From Clostridium_X cadaveris (GTDB taxonomy: Bacteria; Bacillota; Clostridia; Clostridiales; Clostridiaceae), in the NCBI RefSeq assembly GCF_039521325.1, contig NZ_BAAACD010000003.1: a DNA stretch of 64,000 nucleotides; one strand, written 5' to 3'. Of this stretch, positions 16,751 to 26,437 are shown in pieces. Numbering within the stretch: position 1 is the stretch's first letter; every line of letters starts with the position of its first letter. The position numbers were made by a program, and so were the translations under genes. The notes beneath the pieces are model-generated. The model ran no database searches. It worked only from the letters and a program-made list of their open reading frames with translations, and had not been told where the DNA came from.

Positions 16751-18133
16751 CTACTCATCCTCTCTTTTAGGCAAGTACTTATCCAAATATTCATCTCTTA
16801 TTCTCTTAAGTTCTATTCTTGGTAAGATGGATAATAGCTTCCAGCCAATATCTAAAGTCTCCTCTATAGATCTATTTGAATTGAATCCTTGAGATACATA
16901 TTCATTTTCAAACGCTTCTGCAAATTTTGCAAACTTCTTGTCTGATTCAGAAAGAGCTGACTCTCCAAGAATTACAGCAAGTTCTTTCGCCTGCTTACCT
17001 GTAGCATAACCTGCAAAAAGCTGATTCATAGTATCTGCATGATCTTCTCTTGTCTTTTCTTTTCCTATACCTTTATCCTTAAGTCTTGATAGTGATGGCA
17101 ATACATCTATAGGAGGCATAATTCCTTTTTTGTAAAGCTCTCTTGATAAGATTATCTGTCCTTCTGTTATATATCCAGTAAGGTCAGGAATAGGATGAGT
17201 CTTATCATCTTCTGGCATTGTAAGGATAGGAATTTGAGTTATTGACCCTGGAAGTCCCTTTATCTTTCCTGCTCTTTCATATAATGTAGCAAGGTCAGTA
17301 TATAGGTAACCCGGATATCCTCTTCTTCCTGGAACTTCCTTTCTTGCAGCAGAAGTTTCTCTTAATGCTTCGCAGTAATTTGTTATATCAGTCATTATAA
17401 CAAGTACATGCATACCTTTTTCATATGCTAAATACTCTGCAGCTGTAAGTGCCATTCTTGGAGTTGCAATTCTTTCTATAGCAGGGTCATTTGCAAGGTT
17501 CATGAATAGAACAGCCTTGTCTATTGCTCCTGTTTTAGTAAAATCATCTATAAAAAATTGAGCCTCTTCAAAAGTTATACCTATAGCCGCAAATACTACT
17601 GCAAACTTTGAGTCAGAATTCAAAACTCTTGCCTGTCTTGCAATCTGTGCTGCAAGCTCAGCATGTGGAAGTCCTGATGCTGAGAAAACAGGCAGCTTTT
17701 GTCCTCTTACTAGAGTGTTAAGCCCATCTATTGCAGATATTCCAGTTTGAATAAACTCTGATGGATAGTCTCTTGATACAGGGTTTATAGGAATACCATT
17801 TATATCTTTTCTCTCATCTGGTATTATATTTGGACCACCATCTTTTGGTCTTCCAAGTCCATCAAAGACTCTTCCAAGCATATCTTCAGATACTCCAAGT
17901 TCTAGAGGTCTGCCTAAGAATTTTGCTTTAGAGTTCTTTAGATTTATTCCTGCAGAACCTTCAAATAACTGAACAAGAGCTTTGTCTTCATTTATTTCTA
18001 GAACCTTACCTCTTCTTATGTCTCCATTTTGTATTTCTATTTCTACAAGTTCGTCGTATTTTACATTTTCAACGCCCTCGATAAGCATAAGTGGTCCTAC
18101 AACTTCTCTTACAGTTCTATATTCCTTAAGCAT
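16751..18133 (-). CDS. ntpB: V-type ATP synthase/ATPase subunit B
   Basis: The 460-residue non-catalytic head subunit. The beta-barrel N-terminus (REVVGPLMLIEGVENV) is followed by the nucleotide-binding-like core with SASGLPHAELAAQIARQ in place of a full P-loop, ITFEEAQFF, LMTDITNYCEALRE and the C-terminal helical bundle. It overlaps subunit A by 8 bp, and GGAGGGG precedes its ATG. Confidence 0.95.
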   Translation of the reverse strand: MLKEYRTVREVVGPLMLIEGVENVKYDELVEIEIQNGDIRRGKVLEINEDKALVQLFEGSAGINLKNSKAKFLGRPLELGVSEDMLGRVFDGLGRPKDGGPNIIPDERKDINGIPINPVSRDYPSEFIQTGISAIDGLNTLVRGQKLPVFSASGLPHAELAAQIARQARVLNSDSKFAVVFAAIGITFEEAQFFIDDFTKTGAIDKAVLFMNLANDPAIERIATPRMALTAAEYLAYEKGMHVLVIMTDITNYCEALRETSAARKEVPGRRGYPGYLYTDLATLYERAGKIKGLPGSITQIPILTMPEDDKTHPIPDLTGYITEGQIILSRELYKKGIMPPIDVLPSLSRLKDKGIGKEKTREDHADTMNQLFAGYATGKQAKELAVILGESALSESDKKFAKFAEAFENEYVSQGFNSNRSIEETLDIGWKLLSILPRIELKRIRDEYLDKYLPKREDE

Positions 18134-19898
18134 CGTATACCCCTCCTTCTGCTATTAATTTATCCATGTCAGAAGAAAGTTCCTTAGATATTTCATCTAT
18201 CTTTCCTATTTCTTCTTCTGGGATATATTTTGCTCTAGCGATCTTTTCTCTTATAGGCATATCTATTATCTTATCTAGATATACTCCTGCCTTTAATGCT
18301 CTTCTTGCTTCATCCATGAATTGAAGCACTAAATCTAACATCTTATACTGCTTCTCTAAAGATGCATAAGTATCAACATCATGGAAAGCATTTTGCATTA
18401 GATAGTCTTCTCTTATAGACTTTGCTACATCAAGCTTTAATCTGTCGTCTTCTGATAAAGAATCCTTACCTACAAGTCTTACTATTTCATCTAAACTGGC
18501 TTCTTCCTGAAGAAGTGCCATAGCCTTTATTCTTAAATCATTCCAATTTTCATTTACATTCTCATTCATCCATGCACCAATCTTATCAACATAAAGAGAA
18601 TAAGAGTTTAACCATTGTATAGCTGGGAAGTGTCTCTTATATGCAAGAGATGAATCTAGACCCCAGAATACCTTAACTATTCTAAGAGTACCTTGTGTAA
18701 CTGGTTCTGATAAGTCTCCTCCTGGAGGTGATACAGCTCCTATTGCTGTAAGAGCTCCTTCTCTCTCGTCGGATCCTAAACATATTACCTTACCTGCTCT
18801 TTCATAGAACTCAGCAAGTCTTGATCCTAAATATGCTGGATATCCTTCTTCACCTGGCATCTCTTCAAGACGTCCAGACATTTCTCTAAGGGCCTCTGCC
18901 CATCTTGATGTAGAGTCTCCCATAAGTGCTACGGAATATCCCATATCTCTAAAGTACTCTGCTATTGTCATACCAGTGTATATTGATGCTTCTCTAGCTG
19001 CAACTGGCATATTTGAAGTATTTGCTATAAGAACTGTTCTTTTCATTAAGGATTCACCAGTTTTAGGGTCTTTGATCTCTGGGAATTCCATAAGAACATC
19101 TGTCATCTCATTTCCACGTTCTCCGCATCCAACATATACAACTATCTCAGCATCTGCCCATTTAGCAAGCTGGTGCTGAACAACTGTCTTTCCACTACCA
19201 AAAGGTCCTGGAACACAAGCTGTTCCTCCCTTTGTAACTGGGAAGAAAGTGTCTATTATTCTTTGTCCTGTAACTAATGGCTCTATAGGATTCAGTTTTC
19301 TAGCATATCTTCTACCTCTTCTTACAGGCCATTTCTGCATCATCATAAGTTCCTTTACTCCTGATGCTGTTTCTACAGTACCTATAGTTTCAACTATTGT
19401 AAAGTCACCTTCATTTAAAGACTTTATTGTTCCCTCTATACCTACTGGAACCATTATTCTATGTTCTATAACCGAAGTTTCTTGAACTGTTCCGATTATA
19501 TCTCCAGGAATTACATAATCTCCTACTTTTTTAGTAGGAACAAAGTGCCACTTCTTTTCTCTGTTTAATGGAGTTACCTCTATACCTCTTTCCAAGAAAT
19601 TACCAGCTATTTTTTGAAATTCTTCTAGTGGTCTTTGAATTCCATCAAACATAGCCTCTAATAATCCTGGTCCAAGCTCTACACTTAAAGGCTCTCCTGT
19701 ACTATAAACAGGCTCTCCTGGTCCAACACTTGTTGTCTCTTCATATACCTGAATAGAAGCTTTATCGCCTCTCATTTCTATTATTTCACCAATAAGACGT
19801 CTATCACTAACTTTTACAACGTCATATACATTAGCTTCATCCATTCCCTCAGCAACAACTAATGGTCCGGATACTTTAACTATCTTTCCAACCTTCAA
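18126..19898 (-). CDS. ntpA: V-type ATP synthase/ATPase catalytic subunit A
   Basis: The 590-residue catalytic head subunit with the N-terminal barrel, the non-homologous bulge region (about 115-190), the P-loop GPFGSGKTV, the catalytic GCGERGNEM with its glutamate, and SPPGGDLSEPV. It hydrolyses or makes ATP, coupled to rotor turning. The start is TTG at 19898 with GAGGT at 8 bases; no better ATG lies in frame. It lies 17 bp downstream of subunit F. Confidence 0.95.
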   Translation of the reverse strand: MKVGKIVKVSGPLVVAEGMDEANVYDVVKVSDRRLIGEIIEMRGDKASIQVYEETTSVGPGEPVYSTGEPLSVELGPGLLEAMFDGIQRPLEEFQKIAGNFLERGIEVTPLNREKKWHFVPTKKVGDYVIPGDIIGTVQETSVIEHRIMVPVGIEGTIKSLNEGDFTIVETIGTVETASGVKELMMMQKWPVRRGRRYARKLNPIEPLVTGQRIIDTFFPVTKGGTACVPGPFGSGKTVVQHQLAKWADAEIVVYVGCGERGNEMTDVLMEFPEIKDPKTGESLMKRTVLIANTSNMPVAAREASIYTGMTIAEYFRDMGYSVALMGDSTSRWAEALREMSGRLEEMPGEEGYPAYLGSRLAEFYERAGKVICLGSDEREGALTAIGAVSPPGGDLSEPVTQGTLRIVKVFWGLDSSLAYKRHFPAIQWLNSYSLYVDKIGAWMNENVNENWNDLRIKAMALLQEEASLDEIVRLVGKDSLSEDDRLKLDVAKSIREDYLMQNAFHDVDTYASLEKQYKMLDLVLQFMDEARRALKAGVYLDKIIDMPIREKIARAKYIPEEEIGKIDEISKELSSDMDKLIAEGGVYDA

Positions 19899-19915
19899 GC
19901 TACTTACCTCGCTTC

Positions 19916-20230
19916 CTATAAAATATTCACGCCCACTGCTTTCTCAACATTATCTTGAACTTTTTTAATTCCAATATTCAACGAACCTTGATTGCTTGGA
20001 ATTAAAATGATAGCTGGAACCATGGCCTTATTGTATCTCTCTATAGTTTCATCTAAGTCCTTAGCAATCTGTTCAGTAACGAAAATAACTGCATAGTTTT
20101 CCATTGCCATTCTATCTATAGTTTTTCTAGCTTCTTCTTTTTCTGTTACATCATAAACATCTATACCTATTGCTTTAAATGCTAGAACAGAATCTTTATC
20201 TCCAACAACTCCTATTTTATACATAGACAT
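19916..20230 (-). CDS. ntpG: V-type ATP synthase/ATPase subunit F
   Basis: A 104-residue Rossmann-like central-stalk subunit that binds subunit D. The YKIGVVGDKDSVLAFKAIG start and the VIFVTEQIA strand are typical. I place the start at ATG 20230 (AAAGG 7 bases upstream); it overlaps the end of subunit C by about 14 bp. In Enterococcus hirae the equivalent gene is named ntpG. Confidence 0.9.
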   Translation of the reverse strand: MSMYKIGVVGDKDSVLAFKAIGIDVYDVTEKEEARKTIDRMAMENYAVIFVTEQIAKDLDETIERYNKAMVPAIILIPSNQGSLNIGIKKVQDNVEKAVGVNIL

Positions 20231-21221
20231 CACGCAGCCTTTCCCTTATGGAATCTATTGGAAGATTATTTATCTTACCTACCATAATTATTCGTAGAAG
20301 CTTTATTTCTGTTTCCTTTGCTATAATATAAGATACTATAGGTTCAGGACCAAAATGAACATACTTAGCTTCTTTGGCTTTCTTCATGATGTAATCTTCC
20401 CATAACTTTTCAAAAGAACTAAGTCTTCCTGTAGAGATATAATCTTCTATTCCCTTCTTTATTACATCTTTATATTTGATAGATGAAGGTATCTCTTCCA
20501 TAATATTTTCTAAAGAACTTTCATAATTTTTAAAGAAAAACTCTTCTTTTATAGCTCCGCCTTCAATATAAACTTCGCTAAAAAATTTGAAAGGTTTTTG
20601 CTGTTTCTTAAGTCTTATATAAGTTCTCACATTTATAAAATCTATGTTGGATTTCATATATTCTTTTATAAATTCATACTCTGAAGACTGAGCTCTTTTT
20701 ACTAAATCCTCATACATATATCTGTCTATTATTATGTCAATCTTTTGAGGGTCCTTATCTATAGAAAATGACTTTTCGGCCTCTAAAAACGCCTCTCTCA
20801 TAAGTTCTGAAAAAGCTTTATAGTCTTCCGTTGCTATTATAAGCTTTAACTTTTCTACTTTTATAGAACCTGAATCCATAAGTAAATAGTCTAAATCCTT
20901 GCCTAAGATTTTACCTTTTAGGAGTACTTTTAAATTATGATAATCATATTTTAAACCCATTATATCTACTATAGATTTATCTGGAGACACCTCGTACATA
21001 AGGTCATATACCCTTTTTAGCTCCTCCTTAAGTAGCAAATCATAGTCCTCTGGCTTTTTCACATTTCCCATAAAAGCACTGTATTCAGTTTCCTGAAGTA
21101 CTCTTAGAGCCTCCATAGCTGAGGATGCATCTATCATTCTTTCAAACTTAAGTTCATTAAGGAGCCTTTTCTCTAAAACTCTAAGCCTAGCTACTGCTTG
21201 AGTAAAATTCATTCTATCCAT
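20217..21221 (-). CDS. ntpC: V-type ATP synthase/ATPase subunit C
   Basis: A 334-residue, mostly helical subunit that sits as a socket between the c-ring and the central stalk. The N-terminal ARLRVLEKRLL helix and the repeated three-domain pattern with LKYDYHNLKVLLKGK fit the family (AtpC/NtpC, d-type). The ATG at 21221 follows AGGAGG. Complete. Confidence 0.9.
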   Translation of the reverse strand: MDRMNFTQAVARLRVLEKRLLNELKFERMIDASSAMEALRVLQETEYSAFMGNVKKPEDYDLLLKEELKRVYDLMYEVSPDKSIVDIMGLKYDYHNLKVLLKGKILGKDLDYLLMDSGSIKVEKLKLIIATEDYKAFSELMREAFLEAEKSFSIDKDPQKIDIIIDRYMYEDLVKRAQSSEYEFIKEYMKSNIDFINVRTYIRLKKQQKPFKFFSEVYIEGGAIKEEFFFKNYESSLENIMEEIPSSIKYKDVIKKGIEDYISTGRLSSFEKLWEDYIMKKAKEAKYVHFGPEPIVSYIIAKETEIKLLRIIMVGKINNLPIDSIRERLRDVYV

Positions 21222-21238
21222 AGGGCTATCCTCCTTAA

Positions 21239-21835
21239 TTAGCTAAATAAAGTCTTTACTATTTCTCCTTGAAGCTCATCTCTATAGTAATTTAATAGGC
21301 TTTCAAAGGTATAATTGCCTTCTATTCCGTTTTTAGCTACTATAAATCCACTTTCAACTTCACGATGTCCATCATAAAGCTTTATCTCACCTAATTTATT
21401 ATTTTTCTTTAATTCTTCATTTATATCCTTTAATGCTAAGCTGACAGCCTCTTTATATTTTGCTGGAATTATAAGCTCTTCGTCTCCAACTATATCAATA
21501 GTTGTAATATAACCTTTTAATATATTTACAAACTTGTCAGAAGGCATTTCTTTTAGAGTTTCAAGGGCCTTTATGAATACTTTTTCTATGACTTCACCCT
21601 TAGCTCTAAGTTTTTCATTTCTAACTTTAAGTTCTGCTCCTGATATAATTCTCTCTTTTCTTATTTCAGCTTCCATGTTTGCTTTATCTATCATGGATTT
21701 CTTTATATCTTGAGCTTCCTTTGCCCTCTTATTGATTATAGCAGTTTCATCAGCCTTGGCTTTCTCTATAATTTCAGCAGCCTTTAAATTAGCATCTTCT
21801 AGGATTTTAGAAGTTAAGTTATTTAAATTTGACAT
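21239..21835 (-). CDS. ntpE: V-type ATP synthase/ATPase subunit E
   Basis: A 198-residue peripheral-stalk subunit: an N-terminal helix rich in Lys, Glu and Ala (about 8-85) that pairs with subunit H, then a globular C-terminal domain with LYDGHREVESGFIVAKNGIEG. The ribosome site is weak (AAGGATGTG). It sits between subunits K and C. Confidence 0.9.
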   Translation of the reverse strand: MSNLNNLTSKILEDANLKAAEIIEKAKADETAIINKRAKEAQDIKKSMIDKANMEAEIRKERIISGAELKVRNEKLRAKGEVIEKVFIKALETLKEMPSDKFVNILKGYITTIDIVGDEELIIPAKYKEAVSLALKDINEELKKNNKLGEIKLYDGHREVESGFIVAKNGIEGNYTFESLLNYYRDELQGEIVKTLFS

Positions 21836-21863
21836 ATCTTCACATCCTTAAAAAGATAATTTA

Positions 21864-22340
21864 TTAGAACTTAAATACTAAAAGTAGAGACATAAGGAAT
21901 GCTAATAAAGCATAAGTCTCAACCATCGCTGAGTAAATGATACCCTTAGTATTGTGTTCTGGATTTTTGGCAAGTATTGATATACCTGCTGCTGCTGTTT
22001 TAGCCTGTGCTATAGCTGATTTCCAACCAACAAAAGCAATTGGTAAGCATGCAAAGAATAAATATAATCCAGTTCCTAAATTCATAGTTAAATCAAGTTT
22101 TAAAAATACCATAAGTCCTATAACGAATCCATATAATCCTTGAGTACCTGGTAATAATTGAAGAACTAATGATTTACCGAACTTTTCTGGTTCTTCTGTT
22201 ATTAAACCTGCTGCAGCTTCACCAACAATACCAACACCTCTTGCTGATCCTATTCCTGGCATTATTACTGCTAAAGCCATACCAAATGTTGCCATTATTA
22301 ACCCACCGTTATCTACAAAAAAACTAAATAAATTTTCCAT
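21864..22340 (-). CDS. ntpK: V-type ATPase proteolipid subunit K (c-ring), sodium-type site
   Basis: A 158-residue duplicated proteolipid with four membrane helices and one ion-binding carboxylate, Glu141 (VETYALL) in helix 4; helix 2 carries Gln67 instead. All side chains known to bind sodium in Enterococcus hirae NtpK have matches two positions later: Leu63, Thr66, Gln67, Tyr70 (LPGTQGLY), Gln112 (AIAQAK) and Glu141. This supports a sodium-coupled rotor. The ATG follows TAGGAGGAA. The first helix pair also keeps the GIGSARGVG loop. Confidence 0.94.
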   Translation of the reverse strand: MENLFSFFVDNGGLIMATFGMALAVIMPGIGSARGVGIVGEAAAGLITEEPEKFGKSLVLQLLPGTQGLYGFVIGLMVFLKLDLTMNLGTGLYLFFACLPIAFVGWKSAIAQAKTAAAGISILAKNPEHNTKGIIYSAMVETYALLAFLMSLLLVFKF

Positions 22341-22351
22341 TTCTATTCCTC

Positions 22352-24310
22352 CTAATCTCTTTTAACTGTTATAAATTTATTTCTAGATTTTAATGGTGAA
22401 AAAGGTTTTCCTCCACCCTCATAAAACTTTCCAAAGAATTCAACATATTGTAGTCTGCAAGTATGAACATATGCCCCTAATGAACTCAACAATACATTAA
22501 ATAAATGACCTCCTACAAATATCAAAGATCCAAAAATTATTTTTGCAATCGGATTTCCTATCATTCCAATCATAAGGTTAAATGCTGAGCCTATGAACCC
22601 ACCTGCAAGTCCTAAGGCCATAAGTCTTGAATAGGAAATTATATCTCCAACATAGCCACTTAATCCATATAATGCATATAAGCCTGCAGCTAACTTTGCA
22701 CCAATACTTTTATTGTCTCTTCCTTGAGTTAGAACGATAATAATCATTCCAGCTATCATAATCCATTTACCAAAGGATACTATTCCACTTGGAAAACCAA
22801 CTAGACTTCCTGCTAAAAGTAATGCTCCACCAAGTGTCATGTACCAAGAGCCTACATCAAAAAAGGCATATAAATATTGCTTCTGTTTTATAAGCATATA
22901 AGCTTTTGCTCCTAATCCTACAAATATTTGGAACACACCTATTGCCAATGATGCTGCAAAAATTGTCATAATATCAGTTGCTGGATCTACAAGACCTTTA
23001 ACACCATATGGTTTTAATATATCTCCAAAATATGAGCCGTATATAATACCAACTACAGTAGTAGGTATTCCAAGATACATGAAGAATCTAGCAAAATTTG
23101 CTTTCTTCTCATCTAAATTAAACTTTTTAAGAGCTATAAGTGATGCTATAAACATTAATATTCCATAACCTGCATCTGCAAGCATCATTCCAAAGAACAA
23201 TAAATAAAATGGTGTCATAATAGGTGTTGGATCCATCTCACTATATTTTGGTGTACTATACATCTCTGTTATTGATTGGAAAGCTGAAACAACTTTATTA
23301 TTTTTTAGTGCTACAGGAACTTCTGTATCACCATACTCGGCTTCTTCTAGCTCTATATAATAATTATTTCCAACTACCTTTTCGATAGATTTTATAAATT
23401 CATCCCTATCTTCTGTTGGTATCCATCCACTTATAGCTACCACATTTGGACTCTCTAAGAAATTTTCCGAAGCTGAAACCTTTAACTCTTCATTGCTTAA
23501 GTATTCATAAGCTACTTCTAATTCCTCTATATTAGAGCTTGCCTCTTTAAGTTTATTCTTTAATTCATCTTCTTTTAGGTAAAGATTTTTTATCTTCTCC
23601 CCTATATCATTTATAATTTCTCTTGGCACACCTTTTTCAGATATGCTTGACTTATTAAAGCTAAAGGTTTTTAAGATTTCATTTGCTTCTTTTTCATAGT
23701 CTTTATGAACTATTATTATAAGATATCCTTCTCCTTTAACTTCACTTACTTTTTCTACATATGAGCAAGGAATTTCACTGTCGAACTTTTCCATAAATCC
23801 ATCTATAAATGCTTTGGGAATAGTTCCAACAAAGGAAATAATATTTGCTGTTGCTCCTAAATCACCAAAGGATACATCTAGGTTCTCCCAAGGAAGTAAT
23901 TCCTCTCCTTGACCTTTAAGCTTACTCACTTCATTTTTTATACTATTTAAGCTATCATCCATAGATTTTATAGAAAGATATATATCTTTCCAATTACTCT
24001 TTTCAGCTCTTTCCCTCAATTCATTGTAGGTAAATTCTTCTTTACCCTCTTTGAGAGATTTCAATGCATTTTCTTTTTCAGCATAAGGATGAAGTGAATC
24101 TAGTGCGAATTTGACTTTAGCTAAATCTCCTTGAACCTCTGAGAGATCTTTTTTCTCATCTAAAGGATTAAAGAAGCTTAAGTCATCTTCTCTCTTTTCT
24201 CTTAAATCTATGAACTGAACCTTTTCAAAGTTTTGAAGCTTACTTAAAAGTTCTTCCTTTTGTGATTCAAAGGTGAATAATGTGAATTTGCTCATCTTAA
24301 CTATTGCCAT
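22352..24310 (-). CDS. ntpI: V-type ATP synthase/ATPase subunit I (a subunit)
   Basis: A 652-residue stator: the N-terminal half is cytoplasmic with two coiled-coil stretches (about 85-140 and 235-270), and the C-terminal half holds about seven to eight membrane helices from PIMTPFYLLFFGMMLADAGYG onward. The latter forms the ion half-channels next to the c-ring. It overlaps the upstream small stalk subunit by 14 bp. Confidence 0.93.
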   Translation of the reverse strand: MAIVKMSKFTLFTFESQKEELLSKLQNFEKVQFIDLREKREDDLSFFNPLDEKKDLSEVQGDLAKVKFALDSLHPYAEKENALKSLKEGKEEFTYNELRERAEKSNWKDIYLSIKSMDDSLNSIKNEVSKLKGQGEELLPWENLDVSFGDLGATANIISFVGTIPKAFIDGFMEKFDSEIPCSYVEKVSEVKGEGYLIIIVHKDYEKEANEILKTFSFNKSSISEKGVPREIINDIGEKIKNLYLKEDELKNKLKEASSNIEELEVAYEYLSNEELKVSASENFLESPNVVAISGWIPTEDRDEFIKSIEKVVGNNYYIELEEAEYGDTEVPVALKNNKVVSAFQSITEMYSTPKYSEMDPTPIMTPFYLLFFGMMLADAGYGILMFIASLIALKKFNLDEKKANFARFFMYLGIPTTVVGIIYGSYFGDILKPYGVKGLVDPATDIMTIFAASLAIGVFQIFVGLGAKAYMLIKQKQYLYAFFDVGSWYMTLGGALLLAGSLVGFPSGIVSFGKWIMIAGMIIIVLTQGRDNKSIGAKLAAGLYALYGLSGYVGDIISYSRLMALGLAGGFIGSAFNLMIGMIGNPIAKIIFGSLIFVGGHLFNVLLSSLGAYVHTCRLQYVEFFGKFYEGGGKPFSPLKSRNKFITVKRD

Positions 24311-24623
24311 TTATATTCACTATCCTTTCAACCACTAAATTTACAGCTTTCTGTAGTTTCTCTTCATTAAGATTTAAAATATCTTCTTTTTCAACATTGC
24401 CTTTTTCTAGTATAGGCGATGACTGCTTTATACCTTCTTCTTCTTTTGATTCTATGATGACTTTAACATCATTTTTCCCTGATAATATAATTTCATCATA
24501 TTTCTCTTTAGCTTTAATTCCAGCATTTTTAATTATGTCTTTTGCTTGCTCTCTTGCTAGTCTTATAGTTTCTTCTGCTTTTTCTTCAGTTTGCCTGATG
24601 TCCTTTATAGCTTCTAATGCCAC
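24297..24623 (-). CDS. ntpF: V-type ATP synthase/ATPase peripheral stalk subunit H (NtpF-like)
   Basis: A 108-residue coiled-coil stalk subunit (ALEAIKDIRQTEEKAEETIRL) that pairs with subunit E. The start is taken as GTG at 24623 with AAAGGTGG just upstream; an open frame extends to 24656 through a TTG without a ribosome site. It is the first gene of the operon, as ntpF is in Enterococcus. Confidence 0.82.
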   Translation of the reverse strand: MALEAIKDIRQTEEKAEETIRLAREQAKDIIKNAGIKAKEKYDEIILSGKNDVKVIIESKEEEGIKQSSPILEKGNVEKEDILNLNEEKLQKAVNLVVERIVNINGNS

Positions 24624-24699
24624 ATATATCACCACCTTTATATTGAAATCCCCCAATATTAATTAATACTTAATATGGTATTGAATACGAGTTATTCAT

Positions 24700-24728
24700 A
24701 TTATATATCGTTTTGAATCTAAGTTCAA
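24700..24728 (-). promoter_or_regulatory. Predicted sigma-A promoter of the V-type ATPase operon
   Basis: On the minus strand TTGAAC (24723-24728), a 17-bp spacer and a perfect TATAAT (24700-24705) lie about 75 bp ahead of the first subunit's start. Confidence 0.75.
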
Positions 24729-24769
24729 TAAGAATTTAATTAATATTTTTTGAACAACTTTACCCTCTC

Positions 24770-26437
24770 CTAGTATTCTACAAAGATTCGATCAATTCCT
24801 TTAAAAATTGTGTAAATATTCTTAATAATCACTTTTTTGTTTTTTTCAAACTCTTCCATGTCAATCACAAATTTGTCTATAGTCCACGAATTATCCCAAG
24901 TGCCTATATCATTTTTTATATTTTCTTTTATCACTCTCTCTTCGGTTTTTGTAATATCACTTTTCAAGAAATCTGGTATGCCTCGTTTTTTATTAAAACT
25001 TAAATAATCATAACGAACTATAGATTTTAAAGGTTCTTCATCCTCTCTTAGCATTTCCATATTAAAATCTAAAAATACTTTATAGTATTCATTATTCGAA
25101 ATGTTTATATTAAAATATCCTTTATCATAAAAGTACTGTCCTAGTTCATAAAAAAATCTAAAAGGACTATCCCACTTTTTGATAAGAAAATTTATTATAT
25201 TAGTAAACTTTCTTGAATTGTAGTATTTATCAACTACCTTTTCAGTATTCTTCAAAATAAGTATTTCTTCATAGCTTATATCATTTGTTCTTAAAATTTC
25301 ATATGGTGGATACGGAGAAAATTTCATACCCCATTTTTCAGCTTCTTCTCTCATAGAAGATCCTTTTAAAAGTTTTAAGAATCCAAGCTGTATCTCTTCA
25401 GGCTTTATAGAATATACATCATCAAAGGATTTTTTGAAAGAGTTTAAATCTTCTCCCGGAAGACCTGCTATAAGATCTAAATGCTGCTTTATATTTTTTA
25501 TAGATTCAAGTTCAATTACCTTCTCTTTTATGTCATCAAAATTCACAAATCTATTTATATTTTTTAATACTTCATTGTTTGTAGTTTGCACTCCAACTTC
25601 AAATTGAAACTGACCATTTTTAGCTTTTGCTAAAAGTTCTATCTCTTCATGCTTTAATATATCTGCAGATATTTCAAAGTGAAAACATGTATTGCTTCCT
25701 TCTTCTATTAAAAATCTCCAAATCTCCATGGCAAATTTTGAATTACAGTTGAAAGTTCTATCTACAAACTTTATTAGTTTAACATCTTGGTCTATAAGAA
25801 ATTTGAGTTCTCTTTTCACTCTTTCAACGGGCAAAAATCTAACTCCATGAGTTGTTGATGAAAGGCAGTACTTGCATCTAAATGGGCATCCTCTTGATGC
25901 TTCATAGTATACTATTTTATTTTTTAGGTCGTCTTTATCATTATATGGAAATACTATAGAATTCATGTCTATAAGAGCCCTTTGACCTGCATAATTTATA
26001 CTTCCATCTTGATTTTTTATATAAAGTCCTTTTATACTATTTAAAGAATCTCCGTTTATTTTATTTTTCATAAATTCATAAAATGTTTCTTCGCCTTCCC
26101 CTTCAATTACATAATCTCCAGCGCTATTACTTAGAAAACTTAAACTATCATAACTAACTTCAGGACCTCCATAAAAAATCTCTATGTTACTATCTATTTC
26201 TTTTATTATTCTAGATATTTTCTCAACATATTCTAAATTCCATATATATGTAGAAAAGCCTACTATATTAGGCTTTTTTAGTATTATAGCTCTAACTATA
26301 TTTTCTATGGAATCATTTATTGTAACTTCTAAAATTTCTGATTCGTAATTCAGCTTCTTTGTGTATGCCTTTAAGTATCTTACCGCCAAGTTGCTGTGTA
26401 TGAACTTTGAATTTATTCCTACTAGTAATGTCTTCAT
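24770..26437 (-). CDS. B12-binding-domain radical SAM protein (DUF4080-type)
   Basis: A 555-residue enzyme: an N-terminal cobalamin-binding-like Rossmann domain (TLLVGINSKFIHSNLA to GGPEVSY), a radical SAM core with CPFRCKYC (CxxxCxxC) near residue 190 and a C-terminal domain like DUF4080. The N-terminal domain has no DxHxxG motif, so base-off B12 binding by histidine is unlikely. The substrate is unknown. The start is ATG 26437 with AAGGG 11 bases upstream. It overlaps the preceding methyltransferase-like gene by 125 bp. Confidence 0.82.
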   Translation of the reverse strand: MKTLLVGINSKFIHSNLAVRYLKAYTKKLNYESEILEVTINDSIENIVRAIILKKPNIVGFSTYIWNLEYVEKISRIIKEIDSNIEIFYGGPEVSYDSLSFLSNSAGDYVIEGEGEETFYEFMKNKINGDSLNSIKGLYIKNQDGSINYAGQRALIDMNSIVFPYNDKDDLKNKIVYYEASRGCPFRCKYCLSSTTHGVRFLPVERVKRELKFLIDQDVKLIKFVDRTFNCNSKFAMEIWRFLIEEGSNTCFHFEISADILKHEEIELLAKAKNGQFQFEVGVQTTNNEVLKNINRFVNFDDIKEKVIELESIKNIKQHLDLIAGLPGEDLNSFKKSFDDVYSIKPEEIQLGFLKLLKGSSMREEAEKWGMKFSPYPPYEILRTNDISYEEILILKNTEKVVDKYYNSRKFTNIINFLIKKWDSPFRFFYELGQYFYDKGYFNINISNNEYYKVFLDFNMEMLREDEEPLKSIVRYDYLSFNKKRGIPDFLKSDITKTEERVIKENIKNDIGTWDNSWTIDKFVIDMEEFEKNKKVIIKNIYTIFKGIDRIFVEY

